A DNA stretch of 64,000 nucleotides from Osedax fenrisi (lineage: Eukaryota; Annelida; Polychaeta; Sabellida; Siboglinidae): the NCBI GenBank assembly GCA_964019155.1, contig OZ025241.1, positions 86,431,728-86,495,727 on the forward strand, given 5' to 3'. Positions 24,240-37,526 of the stretch are shown here, piece by piece (the stretch's first letter is position 1; each line of letters starts with the position of its first letter). The translations under genes and the position numbers were made by a program. The notes under the pieces are model-generated. The model saw only the letters and a list, made by a program, of their open reading frames with translations. It made no database searches and had not been told where the DNA came from.

Positions 24240-25124
24240 TGTCTTTTTTATATTTTTTATAATTTTCAAATTAACTTATAAAATCATGATTTTTAACTAT
24301 TAGCTGACTCATGACATAATTGTCTTTAACTTTATCCGACTTATAATATAATTTACTTTAAAATGACTCATTGACAATTTTAACTGACTAATTTGTTATA
24401 ATACTATTATTATTATTCTAATTTTTCCTTTTATTTTTTTATTTATTTTTAAAATAAAATTTTTTATGTTTATCAATAATTTAAAGTTAGTATAAGATAG
24501 TTTTAAGTTATGTAGTTTTTTCAATTAATTGGTTTACTATAATTATTTAATATATTTTTATTATATTTTTATCTATTTATATATATTTATGTTTTTTTTA
24601 AATGATGATTAGATTGCGAAGAGTTTTTTAATAATTTTATTGTATTTATAATATTTTAACTAAATTATGTTCACCTCTTTATAAAGAATATCAAATTATA
24701 AATTATTTACTATTTATAATTATATTATATCGGGTAGTATGGAATCCGTACTATGGATGAATTTTCTAGCTTCAAATGTTACCAGTGTATATACTATCGG
24801 CGAAAGTATAATCACTAAGGTTTTAGACTTGATGAACCCTGATTCGGAAAGATGATATACTATGGATATTTATGCTTTATGAGTTGATGATTTATTTTAA
24901 TATTATAATGTTACTCTTTTTATTATTCTACTATTTCTTTTTTTTTAAATATATTCCTATATGAGTTTTCTCCTCGTAATCTTAAATGGTTAAAATAATC
25001 AAATAGCTATTATTCTTCCTTCAACCAGGCAATTGTTATATTTGCATTTATTATTATTAATGATTGATAACGACATATGTTTATGAATGTTAAAGGGTTA
25101 ATAAATATATGTTTAATTTTATTA
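24240..25124. other. AT-rich stretch; one 38-codon frame of unknown meaning
   Basis: T-rich, possibly the 3' part of LINE-A. 24739-24855 (+) is an open 38-codon frame (MESVLWMNFLASNVTSVY and onward) with unusually balanced composition for this region. It matches nothing I recognise. Confidence 0.35.
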
Positions 25125-26255
25125 TCATAATGATGATGATGATAATATTAGGTTTATTTACACTAAAATAAGGTCATGTAGACCCATTCACTCGTGCGGG
25201 AAGAAAATAATAGTAATACGATAATAATTTAATAATAATATACATTGAATATACCACAGATAACAATAATTCAGTAGGGATGAACAGTAGTCAATTTAGG
25301 AAAGTACAAGAACATTTATTAGAGTTTTAGTAAGGTTTCTGGAAAGTGATGTCCGTATTTTTTTAATTCTGAAGAGATGAAAGTGGTGAATTTTGTGTGT
25401 GAATTTTGAAGGATTTTGTAATGGAAGATATTGGATTCTTAAATGATAATTTGTTATCAAATACTAATCCTAGGTTTTTGGAGGAATGAGAAGGAGATAT
25501 AATCATGTTATTTAGAGTAAAGTTTGGAAAGGAAGTTTCAGAAGTAGATATGTTAAGTACAGTAGTCTTAGAGGAATTAATTAGTAGTTTATTGGAGAGG
25601 AGCCATACTCTTATGGAGTTAGCACACTTGATTAATTCAGAGTTAATGGTATTATGAGAATGTATAGGTAAAAAGTAAACAGTTGAATACCATCAGCAAA
25701 AATATGGTAGTGAATATTTGGCAATTTAATCTTAATTAGATCAATAGGGCGGATATAAATAGAAAAGAGGGATGGACCTAGAACGGATCCTTGGGAAATA
25801 CCGTTGTTAAGTGGAGAAAGAAGCGAGTAAGATTTGTCAATCATAATAGAGATATTTCGGTTTTTCAGGTGTAAAGTAAACCATTTTAACGCTAGGCCAG
25901 ATATACCCATCAAAGTAAGTCGCGAGATTAATATGTTATGATCCAGGGTATAAAAAGCAGATGATAAATCAAATAGGATTATCTGGCAACACGTGTTGCT
26001 ATTTAAGGTAGATAATATTGTGTCAGTAATACGGAGGAGAGCTGTTTCGATTGAATGACCCTTACGAAAAGCGCTTTGAAATGGGTCGAAAATATTATTT
26101 TTATTTACATGGGCGAAGAGTTGTTTGGAAACAATTCGTTCAAATATTTTACTTAATAAGGGTAGGTGGGAGATCGGGTGATAATTGCTAAATGAGTTTA
26201 GGTCTAGATTTTGTTTTTTTAGAATAGGGGACATATATACTTTTATATTTTAAAT
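25125..26255 (-). pseudogene. PHD-LINE-related (CR1/L2-type) reverse transcriptase copy
   Basis: The 200-codon frame 26234-25632 has YHPISHLPLLSKIFERIV, QSAFRKGHSIETALLRI, DLSSAFYTLDH and QGSVLGPSLFSIYI. The catalytic box reads FADG instead of YADD, so the aspartate pair is lost. Downstream (25630-25440) it continues in other frames to NLGLVFDNKLSFKN, then jumps to the 3' untranslated part, ending in AATAAAC and ATCATCATCAT (25130-25150). 5' truncated. QSAFRKGHS and the tail sequence tie it to the element at 32490-37345 and the tail at 37527-37695. Confidence 0.85.
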
Positions 26256-26579
26256 TGTATTGGTTTTACCTGTAGTTATTCTTAATAAATATAATGGTAT
26301 ACCATGTATGTATACATACCTATATTATTATATTTGATTATACTTATTTAGTATCATTTTTCAACCGTCAAAAATAGAGTTATCCTAATATTCTAATCTG
26401 TAGATATGTTTAATATTATTTGTATCTATCATTTATAAATTATTAATTTTATAACATATTTATAACCAAAATAGTTTCCAATATTATATTAGATAGTAAT
26501 TATTTTTCATTAATAAAAAGTAAATCAATTATATTATTATTACGAGTTAGTTTATGTTATTTATTAATTGTGAAAAAGA

Positions 26580-28150
26580 ATTTGTCCTAATCCAATTGTA
26601 AAGTAATGCAGATATGGGAATATATCTCATTATATAAGTTATGTTCGAGAATGTAAAAACTAGATGATTAGCTGGCAGCTAATGTTGCTATTTAATGTAT
26701 TTAATGTATTAAAGTAGACACTATTATATCAGAAATGCAGAAGAGAGATGTTTCAATCGATTGACCGTTACGACCCAAATCGTTTTGAAATAGGTACCAA
26801 ATATTATGTTATAACAATAATAATTAACAATAATTAACTATAGTTAATAATTGTACAGAAATGAGCGATAATTTGTTTGTAAACAATTCTTTATAGTAGT
26901 TTACTTAATAAGGGTAGACGGGATACCGGTGTTAATTTGTAATGCTCTTAACTTAAGGGAGTGTGGGTCATGGTTTGTTTTTTTTAAATAAGAGTTATTA
27001 TGACAGTCTTGAAACCTGGCTAGAATGTGGTGAATTTCGATAATATCCAAGAAGGATACAAGTTATTGGTATAAGGATATACCTAGGGGATCAGTTAGGA
27101 AGTAGTTATAAAACCTACTATTATATTTAATATGTAGATAATGTACATCATATAGGGGTGGGATGGTGAAGCTGGTATGGATGGAATTTAATCGCGAATA
27201 GTATAATTAATACTTGCAATTATATTTTCCATTATTATTTCAAAAATAGAGAATAACTGGGCATTTGCTTGGATTTTGTTATCTGGAAGAGAGATAATTT
27301 TATTTTCCAGTTTAAATAATCTACGAGGATACGAGGAGAGCAATTCTATCTTTATGTTATAGTAGTTGCATTTTGAACTATAGATAGTAAATTAGTTTTC
27401 ATAGCTAATGCTAGAACTAATTTTGTTTAACAAAAAGGATTTTAAAGAAATTTATTCTGAAATGTCAGAACACTATCTTGAATATGTAAAGTTTATGATA
27501 TACACGGGAATCAAAAATGCGGTCAGTGATTAATGTAGTTTTCGTAGTTCATGTAGATTTGTAATATATTGGTGAATAGAGTACCATCCAGGTGGAATTA
27601 GAAGAATAAAGCGCATTTTTAAAGTGTTTGATAGATCAATAAATATGAATATGTGCTATGTTTTCGTTTTATCTTTGTACATTTTTATATAAAGAGAATA
27701 TCGCAATAAAATAATCCATTAGTAGTTAATTTTTTTGAAAGTCAGTTCATTATTTTCATTCAATAAGATGGTTGGACCGGGTTGTAAATATCATAGCAAG
27801 TGCATTATATCTGTAGTGTGGGGAAATGATATATGTTGGCACAAGGAAAGATACGTATGAGTTTGAAATCACCATTGGGATAGATAGTAGAATTAAACTG
27901 ATAGTTTAATTCATCGACAATTATGAATATGGAAGAAGGTTATGAAAAGTTAAATGAAATCATGAGATTTATCAAATTATAAAATAGAGGTTTTTGGGAA
28001 TGATAAATTACGATGAAATGCAGAGTTAAGATAGGAAGCTTAGGTATCAGAAAAATACAATCGCTATTCACTAATCAATAGATGGTAGGTAATAAAATAA
28101 TTATGAGACGAAAAACCATTACATATAGTAAATCCTGCCCATCACAACAA
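26580..28150 (-). pseudogene. Second decayed copy of the CR1/L2-type LINE
   Basis: 26660-26990 aligns by eye with 25960-26240 (GATTATCTGGCAACACGTGTTGCTATTTAA-type blocks, TTACTTAATAAGGGTAGG). Farther upstream in element sense (27300-27650) lies the endonuclease-to-RT linker, recognisable as NSTWMV (about 27580). Frames are lost throughout. It preserves more of the 5' side than the neighbouring copy. Confidence 0.65.
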
Positions 28151-28325
28151 CTAATGTGTCGTAATAAGAGATAAATAGTATATTATATGTCCAATATAAA
28201 GCAAATACGTCAGAGTAATCATTTTAAATACATTATATATATTGCTATTAATTCAACTATATTTATATTATTATTTGTATATTTGATATGTATAGAAATG
28301 TAACTATAGTTATAACTATATATAG

Positions 28326-28359
<34 letters not shown>

Positions 28360-28375
28360 TAGTACATATATGTTA

Positions 28376-28409
<34 letters not shown>

Positions 28410-28880
28410 TAACATCGCATAATTAGAAACGTATTAGCTTGACAAAATTATAAAAAACTTAAAAATGTATTAATATAATAATATAGTTTAAAAATTCGAC
28501 TTAATTATAATGGTGTATGCTTTATTATATGCTTTATTATTACAATAATAATCATCATCTATATAAATAGTACATATCTCAGGAAATATACAGAATATAG
28601 TCTACAATATATATATTAATATCTAAAAATCATGTTTCGTAATCTTACTTTTAATTCAACATACATGTATCATCGAATTGTATCTGTAAAATAAAAATCT
28701 AATCGGATAAAGTAATATTTTATATTGTCGTCTCCCTATATATATTCGGATAATAATTGTTTATAATTAGTTATATAATCCATACATACTTTTATATACT
28801 TAATTATCAGTATGTTTATATATATAGGAATATATCCTATCTATAGCAGTATAAGAAAATCAAGTGTTCAGTAACCTATG
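28151..28880. repeat. AT-rich with palindromic (TA)n pair
   Basis: (TA)n at 28326-28359 and 28378-28409. The second is bracketed by TGTTAGTATA and TATACTAACA, a perfect inverted pair. Nothing coding. Confidence 0.7.
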
Positions 28881-29222
28881 GAATGACAAATATATCAGAC
28901 TGGGCTATAAGCTCAGGCTTACCATAACTCTTTAGTAACTGACTTACTAACAATAGATAAAACGACGAAAGTTAACATGATATGGTCATGTAACACGGTC
29001 TGAAGGATTAGCTAAACTCATTCTACATGGAAATGTTGAAGGAAAAATACGTTGTGGTCGGCCAACAAATATGTGGATTGACGACATCAAAGAATGGATA
29101 GGTAAAATTATTGGCGAAACTCAACTGATGGCACACAAGAGGAAGGAATGGAGAATATTTGTTTTGAACGTGACGCGCCCACACGGCTACCCAAACTAAG
29201 GGACTAAGATATAAAGAATGTA
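28880..29222 (+). pseudogene. LINE C-terminal fragment (RTE-like)
   Basis: 28981-29199 reads YGHVTRSEGLAKLILHGNVE, then CGRPTNMWIDDIKEW, ETQLMAHKRKEWRIF and ends RPHGYPN with TAA. This is the well-known C-terminal domain of RTE-like LINE proteins. A TGA precedes it where the family has tryptophan. The rest of the element is absent (5' truncation), and a short TA run follows at about 29221. Confidence 0.85.
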
Positions 29223-29989
29223 TATATATATATATTACTCTTATCCCTATTCAATTATTACTTAATAAAATCCAAATCTTCAATAAACTCAAATGCTCGA
29301 TGTAGTTTCTCAATTAACGTATTTCTCACATTATATTAAAATCTAAGTATTAACTCCTCTTCTAACTTACAGTAATCAGTGTACTTTGGTGGATTACTGG
29401 TACATGCATGTTAAGATAATCAACTAGATCGAACTATAAACATAAATAATTTAGCCTTACTATAATGTATTACCTTGACACACATTATCACATAACTAAT
29501 GACAAATTAAATCTCGTATTATTAATATAGATAAACATAGGGAAAATAGGGAAAATCATAGCATAGATGATATCTAATTTATTTATTAAACTACTAGCTA
29601 TAACATATTATCACTACATCTATCTTTAAAAAAAAAGTAACTCGCTACTAACTGGAAAAAACTTCCTATATTAACTGCTATTGCCGATTAATAAATAGAT
29701 CAATCAGAACTATATGTAGACTACAATCTACTGATTTCGTCACATATATTTATTAACACAGACTACAGCTAAACTGGCCTACCATTTCCCGGGCTACTGA
29801 TCTTAAAACCCTTCTTTATTATATAAAATACTCACCAATTTTAACATTACTATTCCATAATTACTCCATAATTCGTTTATCTAAAAAATAACTGACAAAC
29901 CTCCATTCAAGTTGCCTTAAATTATCATGTTATAGCAAAATAAGTTCTAATGAAATATATAAAATTACGCGTATCGTGTACTTCGATTT
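29223..29989. other. Unassigned AT-rich stretch
   Basis: Slightly more balanced composition than the surroundings, but no frame, RNA or repeat was recognised on either strand. Confidence 0.45.
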
Positions 29990-30160
29990 AGTACACACAC
30001 AATGAATAGCGCCACCTATATAGGTTGCTAGTGTTTATAAATATATAATTTATAATGTAAATTCGTATCAAAACTAGCACTTTTGAAATGTAAAAAGATG
30101 TATTTTAAATTATTATTTATATGACAAAAACTAAGTGTCCATTACTAATTTATATATACT
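29990..30160. repeat. Dispersed repeat R3, copy 2
   Basis: Matches 10300-10400 through TTCGTATCAAAA, TTTTAAATTATTATTTATATGAC and AACTAAGTGTCCATTACTAA. Confidence 0.55.
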
Positions 30161-30169
30161 TATAATATA

Positions 30170-31284
30170 ATTATAATATAATTATATAATTATATCAACA
30201 ATTTACACATTATTCATTGCATAATATTATCCTAATTACAAAATTTCAAATAAATATATTTAATATTGAATAAGTTATTACAAATATTCATTTAGGGGTA
30301 GGTAATCGGAGACTTTCCCTGTAGCATTTAACACCAAACTTGTATAATTCTTGGATATATCTAATAATTATTATTAAAGACACTTATTCAATATTAAATA
30401 TATTTATTTTAAATTTTGTAATTAGGGTAATATTAAGGCAATGAATAATGTGGCTATTTTAAATTTTTTATATAATTATATTTACAAGAATAAACAGGGG
30501 GTCGGTAATCGGATACATATGTATAATACCGACCCCCTTCTCCTATTACCGATCCCTATAATAATCGTGGTATAAATAATCGTAGTATTATAATATCCAA
30601 TACAAATAGTAGATATACATAAATATAATTAATTATAACATGCACGCAATTTATGTTTTAATAGTAATATTAAGTTTAAATTTAAACTTTATAGTATTAT
30701 AAATAGTGTATAGTATTATTTAATATTTATTTATTAATATGTATGTATATAATCAACTGGAATCATGAATCCTAAATATATATCAATGATACATAAACAA
30801 CTTACGACATATTTTAAAGTAAAATATGAATCTATTTTTATTGGATATTATAAATCACATGGGGTCGGTATTAGTGTAATTTAGGGTGTCGGTAATAGGA
30901 AAATAATATGGGTTGCTATAATTAAGATATATTGGTTAATAGTTATTCAAATTAGATTATTTTTATAGTTATAAACATTTTATTGATCTACAATATTATG
31001 CACAAAATCAAGTTTTCTTTTAATTAATAAAGTATTTACAATGATTTAAAAAAAGTTATTATTCAAATATTTAAAAAGTAAAACAGATTATTACATTTTA
31101 TCAAATAACAATTAGTAAAGTAGGATTACATATTTTTTAAAACAAATACCTATTCATATTTTTCATTAAATTACTAACAGTAATATATATATTCATATAT
31201 ATATATATATATATATATATTTTATAGATATCTCTTATAGTTACTATGATATGAGAGGGGGTCGGTAATTGGATATTTCCCCTA
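30170..31284. mobile_element. MITE-1 family, rearranged copy (1c)
   Basis: An inverted terminal piece (about 30170-30325, ending GGAGACTTTCCC) is followed after about 45 bp by a forward copy from about 30370. The forward copy carries the central motif pair GGGGGTCGGTAATCGG ... TACCGACCCCC (about 30497-30537), the internal GGGGTCGG motifs (30855-30890) and the end TTTCCCC at 31282, followed by TA. It looks like a fold-back or partly duplicated copy. (TA)n occurs at about 31195-31220. Confidence 0.75.
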
Positions 31285-31305
31285 CATATCTATAAGATAA
31301 GTAAA

Positions 31306-31364
<59 letters not shown>

Positions 31365-32219
31365 ATGTAATTTAATGGAACAATGGAACATTATTGTATG
31401 AATATTGTATTAAACCTAAATATTGTCAGTGATTTCGATATTAATTCTAGCAGCAGGACGGATTAATATTAAATACGTTTCGTGGATAGGGATATTATAT
31501 ATTTTATTAGAAAAATCGGTGGTTTTGGTTTTGTGAGAATAAGTAAGTTCCGTTATACAATTGAATCTAATAAAATCTGGTATGAAACTAATAAAGACAT
31601 TTCTTAAATTGGAGCTAGTTATGATGTATTTAAGTCACAAATTAAAGTTCAATTACTATAAAATTCAACTAAAGTTATATATTAGTCAAATATATCCTAC
31701 CTCTATTGTTAACATATTACACCGTGATGCTATGCTTATTTATTATTATTATCATTATTATTATTATTATTATAGTTATTTCCTACCGTTGTTATTATTA
31801 TAAAATGATATTATTTAAATATTACCCCAACGAGCACCTATTAACTTATTTCTAAGAAAATATATGTTGTATACATTGCAGTATTTATATGAATACGATA
31901 ATTCAATCAGTCAATAAATAAATCAATGTAATCAATCACGTATTGGTATAACTATTTATACATTTAATTCTAACATAAATAATAAGTACATAAGTGTATT
32001 TTATTTCTGGTAGATATTCTAAAATTATTAATATAATTTGTATTTGTAGTAGTATACTATTATTGCAATATTATATATTACTTTTATTATTATTTTTTTT
32101 TAAATATGAAAACATGGTTAACAATATTTATATAATCTTTGAATTATGATTAAATTAAATATATCCTATATTATTATAGATTTTATTATATGTATTATCT
32201 TATAATTAATCTGAATAAG
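31285..32219. other. AT-rich stretch with (TA)n and (TTA)n
   Basis: (TA)n of about 52 bp at 31310-31362, TTA repeats at 31738-31770. The 80-codon frame 31561-31803 ends in a poly-Tyr/Leu stretch from that repeat and shows no domain. Confidence 0.55.
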
Positions 32220-33016
32220 TAGGGGAAAGTCTCCGATTACCGACCCCCTCCTAATACCGACCCCCTCTCGTATCTCAGTAACTATAAGAGTTATCAAAAA
32301 ATTATATATAAATGAACTGTTAGTAATTAAATGATAAATATAACTAAGTATTTTGTTTTAAAAAATATAAATTCCTACAATTTTTATTTGATAAAATATA
32401 ATATTCTATTTTTACTTTTTAAATATTTTAATAATAACTTTTTTTAAATCATTGTAAATACTTTATTAATTAAAATAAAATGTAATACTGCGCATAATCA
32501 CTTTTACTTTTGCATTCGAACTGACCAGACGTGTTTTAATTCATACAAATGTAGCATAACAATTTCTATTCATACGCGATTATTTGATTTCTATAGAATT
32601 TATCAATAATATTCTGCACATTATATTTAAATCCTATACACTACACATATTGTGTTTCGTATAGTGTACACTGTGTATAGTGTGCACTATACAAGATCGT
32701 ACACTACGTTCTACGTTCCTGGAGATATCCCCTAGGACTTCATGCACGGGTAGCTGGACTACCCTTTTTCACTGAGGTTATGTAACTACTCACGTGTTCT
32801 ATTCGCTACCCTCATTGCCCTTAATCTTTGAGGTACTGGTCCTGTACTGAAGAATCGGTCGCATATCCGTAGAATCTACCCGCACGAAGAGTTCCCACTG
32901 TACCGGAGAATCTATCATATACGTGGAGTCGACTTAACTGCTTACTATATTATTATATAATACCTATAGATATAACGTTACTCGAGCTAATCTATTAGCT
33001 AGCACGTGTCTCTATT

Positions 33017-34357
33017 ATGGCAGTTGTATGTCATTATTGCAAAGAACCTGCTTCTAGCTCTGACCTACCATGTATATCGTGTAAATCATTCTACCATCAT
33101 GTATGCCTCTTCCCAGCATCAATTATATCCAAATCATGGACACATATCAATGGTCCCCCTCCATCATATGCCCTTGCCATTTTTTCTTCCCCTAATTTCA
33201 CATTTACATGTCCCTCTTGCCTCCTAAACACCTCATCAAATACATCCACTACATTCTCCTCTCCTCTAGTTACCCCTACTCCTATACGTCCCACTAGTCC
33301 CCCCATCCGAACCCCTATACCTGCCCAATGTCATATACCTAAACTTATGGAACTTAAGACTTTCCCCCCATCCTTCTCAACCGCTAATCTCCCATCATCT
33401 TTCCCTTGTTTACCTTTTAATAAATCCTACGCATCTGCTATTAGAATCTCCTCTTCTCCTACCCCTATTCAATCTCCTAACGTCCCCCTTATACCTCATT
33501 CTTCTACCCCATCCTATAATCATCCCATACCCCGTAAACTTCTACTTAATAATATTCTAGGTAACTGTTCACTTGTTATTGAACATTTAAAACAGTCTGA
33601 TATGAATATTGATTACATTTCATCAATTTTAACTCATATGTTACTCCCTAAAATATCCATTTCTATAGTCACATTTAAAAATCACATTGCAATAATCCAG
33701 TTCTCAAATAAAACATTCCGTGACAAATTTTTCAGACGATTTAGTTCCTTTAAATCAAATCCCAGATTCTCCCATCTATATTTACGAAACTCCCTTCCCT
33801 ATAAAACCCGTTTGTTAGGCAAAGTCCTTTACCATGCTTATAAATTGAAAATGACCCCTATAAATACAAAACCTATATTTAATACTCATACAAATTTATT
33901 TGAAATTCGCACTATATCTAATTATATAGACTGGTCTCTACCCCCAATTACCATACCTTCAATTCTCCTTACTGACTGGGAATCTTCCTACATTAAATAT
34001 ATATCTTCCATTCCATTATCTAGTAATTATTCCCTTAATAATAATTCCGACCCCCAACCAACTAATCCTCCCGAAAATTCCAACCCCCCTATTTCCGATT
34101 CCTCACCTAGTAATCCTTCCTCAAATACCAACTCCCCTACCTTTGTTCCATCACCTAGCGATCCTTCCTCAAATACTAATTCCCCTACTTCTGATCAACC
34201 TATTATTATGTCCGCAAATATCAATTCTTATACCTCTGTTTCACTACATAATTCATCTTCTTCTAATTCTGTTCCTGATTCACAACATATTTCTTCTTTA
34301 TCTCCTCCTTCCCACTCTCCACATGATTTATCTGATAATTCAACTACTTCCACATGA
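33017..34357 (+). CDS. LINE-P ORF1 protein with PHD zinc finger
   Basis: 446 residues. The N-terminus has a C4HC3 pattern: C5, C8, C19, C22, H27, C30, C65, C68, as in PHD fingers found in ORF1 of CR1-group LINEs. Residues 70-170 are Pro/Ser/Thr rich. A region at about 180-300 is more ordered (LVIEHLKQSDMNIDYI; IAIIQFSNKTFRDKFFRRF), possibly an RRM-like RNA-binding fold. The C-terminal 100 residues are a Ser/Pro/Asn low-complexity tail with repeated PSDPSSNTNSPT. The expected role is RNA binding and chaperoning of the element transcript. It ends at TGA (34355-34357), followed by CTA. ORF2 begins 12 nt later in the same frame. No disabling change is visible. Confidence 0.88.
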   Translation: MAVVCHYCKEPASSSDLPCISCKSFYHHVCLFPASIISKSWTHINGPPPSYALAIFSSPNFTFTCPSCLLNTSSNTSTTFSSPLVTPTPIRPTSPPIRTPIPAQCHIPKLMELKTFPPSFSTANLPSSFPCLPFNKSYASAIRISSSPTPIQSPNVPLIPHSSTPSYNHPIPRKLLLNNILGNCSLVIEHLKQSDMNIDYISSILTHMLLPKISISIVTFKNHIAIIQFSNKTFRDKFFRRFSSFKSNPRFSHLYLRNSLPYKTRLLGKVLYHAYKLKMTPINTKPIFNTHTNLFEIRTISNYIDWSLPPITIPSILLTDWESSYIKYISSIPLSSNYSLNNNSDPQPTNPPENSNPPISDSSPSNPSSNTNSPTFVPSPSDPSSNTNSPTSDQPIIMSANINSYTSVSLHNSSSSNSVPDSQHISSLSPPSHSPHDLSDNSTTST

Positions 34358-34369
34358 CTAAGTGTAAGA

Positions 34370-37170
34370 ATGGCTCTCATCAATATTCGATCTCTTAGAG
34401 CAAATTCTCTTTTATTATTGGCCTACCTTAAATCATCGTCCCTCGAGCTAATTGCCCTCACAGAAACATGGATCTCACCTGATGACACTGATATTTTCTC
34501 CCTTTTTCTTGATATAGGTTACACACTCTTTATCTCTTCCCGCACTTATGGTCGTGGAGGTGGTGTAGGAGTTCTCATACATCATGATTTACCTACCCCT
34601 ACTTTCACCCATCCTACTTTTTCGTATAGTGATTGTCTCTCGGTTTCCTTTTCATTTTCCAAGGCGAACATTACATTTTCTATTTATATTATTTATAGAC
34701 CTCCAAAACCTGACTATACTACGTTCTTTAATGAATTTAATGATCTCATTTTGAATATTCCAATCTCCACTAAACACCAGACCACTATACTCGGTGATTT
34801 TAACTATCATTTTAACTCAACCCAATATCCTCATTCAAGCTTCAAGTGTCTTACCGACTCCCTAGACATGAATCAAGTTGTAAATTTTCCTACCCATACA
34901 GCTGGGCATTCTCTCGACCTTATTTTTTACAGGTCTCATGATTCATGTAATTGTTTAATTAATTGTACCAAATCTGATCTTCTAACATACCATTTCATCA
35001 TAACTTTTACAGTTATCCCTCTGCTTCCTTCTCTATCCAAGAAACTCATTCATTATAGAAAAATAAAATCTATTAATATTCCTTTATTTTCCTCTGAACT
35101 TGTATCAATTCTTGTATCCCTACCCATATCCCCTGAATCTATAAACTCCACTCTCTCCCTTCTTCTTGACAAATATGCCCCCATCATATCTACTACTATT
35201 TCCCTGCATACTAATTGCCCATGGTTTACACCTCATCTTGTTAAACTCAAGCGATCTCTACGTAAAACTGAAAGAACATATCGTCGTATGTCTTCTCCTG
35301 AAAACCTTTTATCGTTTACTAATCATCGCAAATTCTACAAATCACAAATCAGTAAAGCAAAATCTTCTTACTATATTAATAAAATCAATAGCCTTTCCTC
35401 CAATCCTCGTGCCACATTTGCCTTAGCTAGAAAACTTATTGCACCTGATCCCCCTTTACACATACCTTACATACCAAATATTCCTAAAAATAAACTCTGT
35501 AATGAATTTTCTAACTTTTTCTCGAATAAAATCCTATCTACTTGTTCAACTATTACTTCTCTTCACCAAAAATATAGCATCCCTTGTATATTAATCAGTA
35601 AACCAATTGATAAGTATTTATCTATATTTACTACTCCCTCAATATCTAACATTTACGACCTAATACTAAAATCCAATTCCTCCTCTCCATCTGATCCTAT
35701 CAATATTTATACTGTTAAAAGTCTCGCTAGTACCCTATCCCCTTATTTGCATACTATATTCTCGTCTTCTCTCTCCAATGGAGTTTTACCCCCCTCTTTT
35801 AAACATGCTATCATTACTCCCATTCTTAAAAAAACCTATTCCAACCCTAATCTCTTATGTAACTACCGTCCTATCTCCCAACTTCCTATTTTTAGTAAAA
35901 TACTTGAAAAAATAGTTGTCCATCAAATAAATAGGTTTATGTCACTAAACTCTTCCATGATGTCCTGCAAAGTGCATTTCGTAAAGGTCATTCAACTGAG
36001 ACTGCCCTCCTTCAAATCTTAAATAATATATATACCAAAGTTTCTCCCTCACTATGTTGTCAAATGGTTCTACTTGATCTATCTTGTGCATTTGACTCTC
36101 TTCGCCATGATATTCTTATCTCAAGACTTGAGATGATTGGAATTAATGGTAGTACCCTCAAATGGCTTAAATCTTACATCCTGAATAGATCATCCTCTGT
36201 TAAATTCTGTGATTTCTTTTCTGATCCCCGTCCCTTACTCTATGGTGTCCCACAAGGTTCTGTCCTAGGCCCACTTCTATTCTCCATATATATAGCACCT
36301 ATACGGTCTATTATATCCAAATTCCCTAACGTTTTCTATCATATATATGCTGATGATATCCAACTCTACTCATTCCTCTCTGTTTCTACTCCAGATAATT
36401 CTCAATTAATTGCGTGTGCCTCCTCTATTAAATACTGGCTTCTCTCCAATAACCTTTTACTAAATACTTCAAAAACTGCCCTCCTCAATATACCTACGAA
36501 CTCCCCATCATTCCCTTCTTTTTATCTTGACAAAATTCTTATTTCACCTTCCAATTCAGTCCTCAATCTTGGTGTTATTTTCGACTCTGATCTATCTTTT
36601 TCCAGCCATATTTCTAAAATTTCTAAAGCAGCTAATTATCATTTATTTAGAATCAAATGTATCCGTAAACATATTACTCGTCCCCTATGTGCTGTCCTTA
36701 TTAATTCACTTGTAATTTCTCGTATTGATTATTGTTCTTCTTTATTATATATCCTTCCTGCTTCTTCAATTGCCCCATTAAATAGAATCATCAGATCATC
36801 TATACGATCCATTTTCAATATTAAACTATCTGACCATTCCTATACTGACTCATTTCAAATTATACCAAACTGGTTTCCCTATAGAAAACGATATCTAATT
36901 AGACTCCTTTCTATTACCCATAAATCTATATATTTTTCCATTACTTCATATATATTTGACCTACTTTTAATTCGCTCCACCACCCACAATACACGTTCAA
37001 CTTCCAGTATCAATCTAATTATCCCACAGCCATCCTCCCTTAAATTCCAGAAACGCTCTTTCTCCTACATTGTCCCATCTATCTGGAATGCACTCCCTTC
37101 ATCTATAAGATCTATTCAATCTCCCACCTCCTTTAATTCTCATCTCAAGTCATATTTATCCAGTATCTAA
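34370..37170 (+). pseudogene. LINE-P ORF2: APE endonuclease and reverse transcriptase, one frameshift
   Basis: First part 34370-36022: endonuclease motifs NIRSL, ALTETW (about residue 29), GRGGGVGVLI (61), IIYRPP (107), LGDFN (141) and SLDLIF (181). The usual final SDH box reads SDLLTYHF, so activity is uncertain. The RT begins YRPISQLPIFSKILEKIV. Near 35950 the frame shifts by one base, and the peptide continues QSAFRKGHSTETALLQIL in the frame of 36064-37170. That part has LDLSCAFDSLRHD, GVPQGSVLGPLLFSIYI and YADDIQ, then a thumb and the C-terminal SFSYIVPSIWNALPSSI. Without the shift the protein would be about 933 residues, normal for CR1/L2. No slippery heptamer was seen, so the shift is probably a mutation or assembly error. 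Confidence 0.9.
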
Positions 37171-37526
37171 TTTCATTATATTATTATTAACTTTTATATT
37201 TCATTATTATTACTTCCACATTGTTAGTTAGTTTATTTCACTATGTTGTTGTGGTTGTTTTATTTATATTATTTATTTTACGTGCACTTACGAGGAGTGT
37301 TATCACTTTGTAACGGTGCCTAATAAACTATATTTCATCATCATAATATTGTAGATCAATAAAATCAATTTGAATAACTATTAATCAAAATATCTTAATT
37401 ATAGCAACCCATATGATTTTTATAATACCGAGCCCATGTGATTTATAATATCCAATCAAAATAGATCAGTATTTTTCTTTAAAATATGTCATAAATTGTT
37501 TGTGTATAATTGATATATGATTTATA

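Larger units (their letters stand above)
32490..37345 (+). mobile_element. Nearly intact CR1/L2-type LINE with PHD-finger ORF1 (LINE-P)
   Basis: About 4.86 kb: a 5' untranslated region (32490-33016) less AT-rich than its surroundings, ORF1, ORF2, and a 175-bp 3' untranslated region with AATAAA and a CATCATCATAAT tail. The insertion point in MITE-1 shows CATAAT on the left, the same word as the LINE tail end, so the duplication is ambiguous. C-rich codon use differs strongly from the host background. It is the youngest-looking element in the window, with a single frameshift. Confidence 0.92.

Noticed and set aside
35940..35975. Programmed -1 frameshift in LINE-P ORF2
   Set aside because: No X XXY YYZ slippery heptamer at the junction and it falls in the middle of the RT domain; a simple indel is likelier.
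32490..37345. PHD-finger protein as a host chromatin gene
   Set aside because: It is directly followed by endonuclease and RT in the same element, inside a MITE, with a LINE-type 3' tail.
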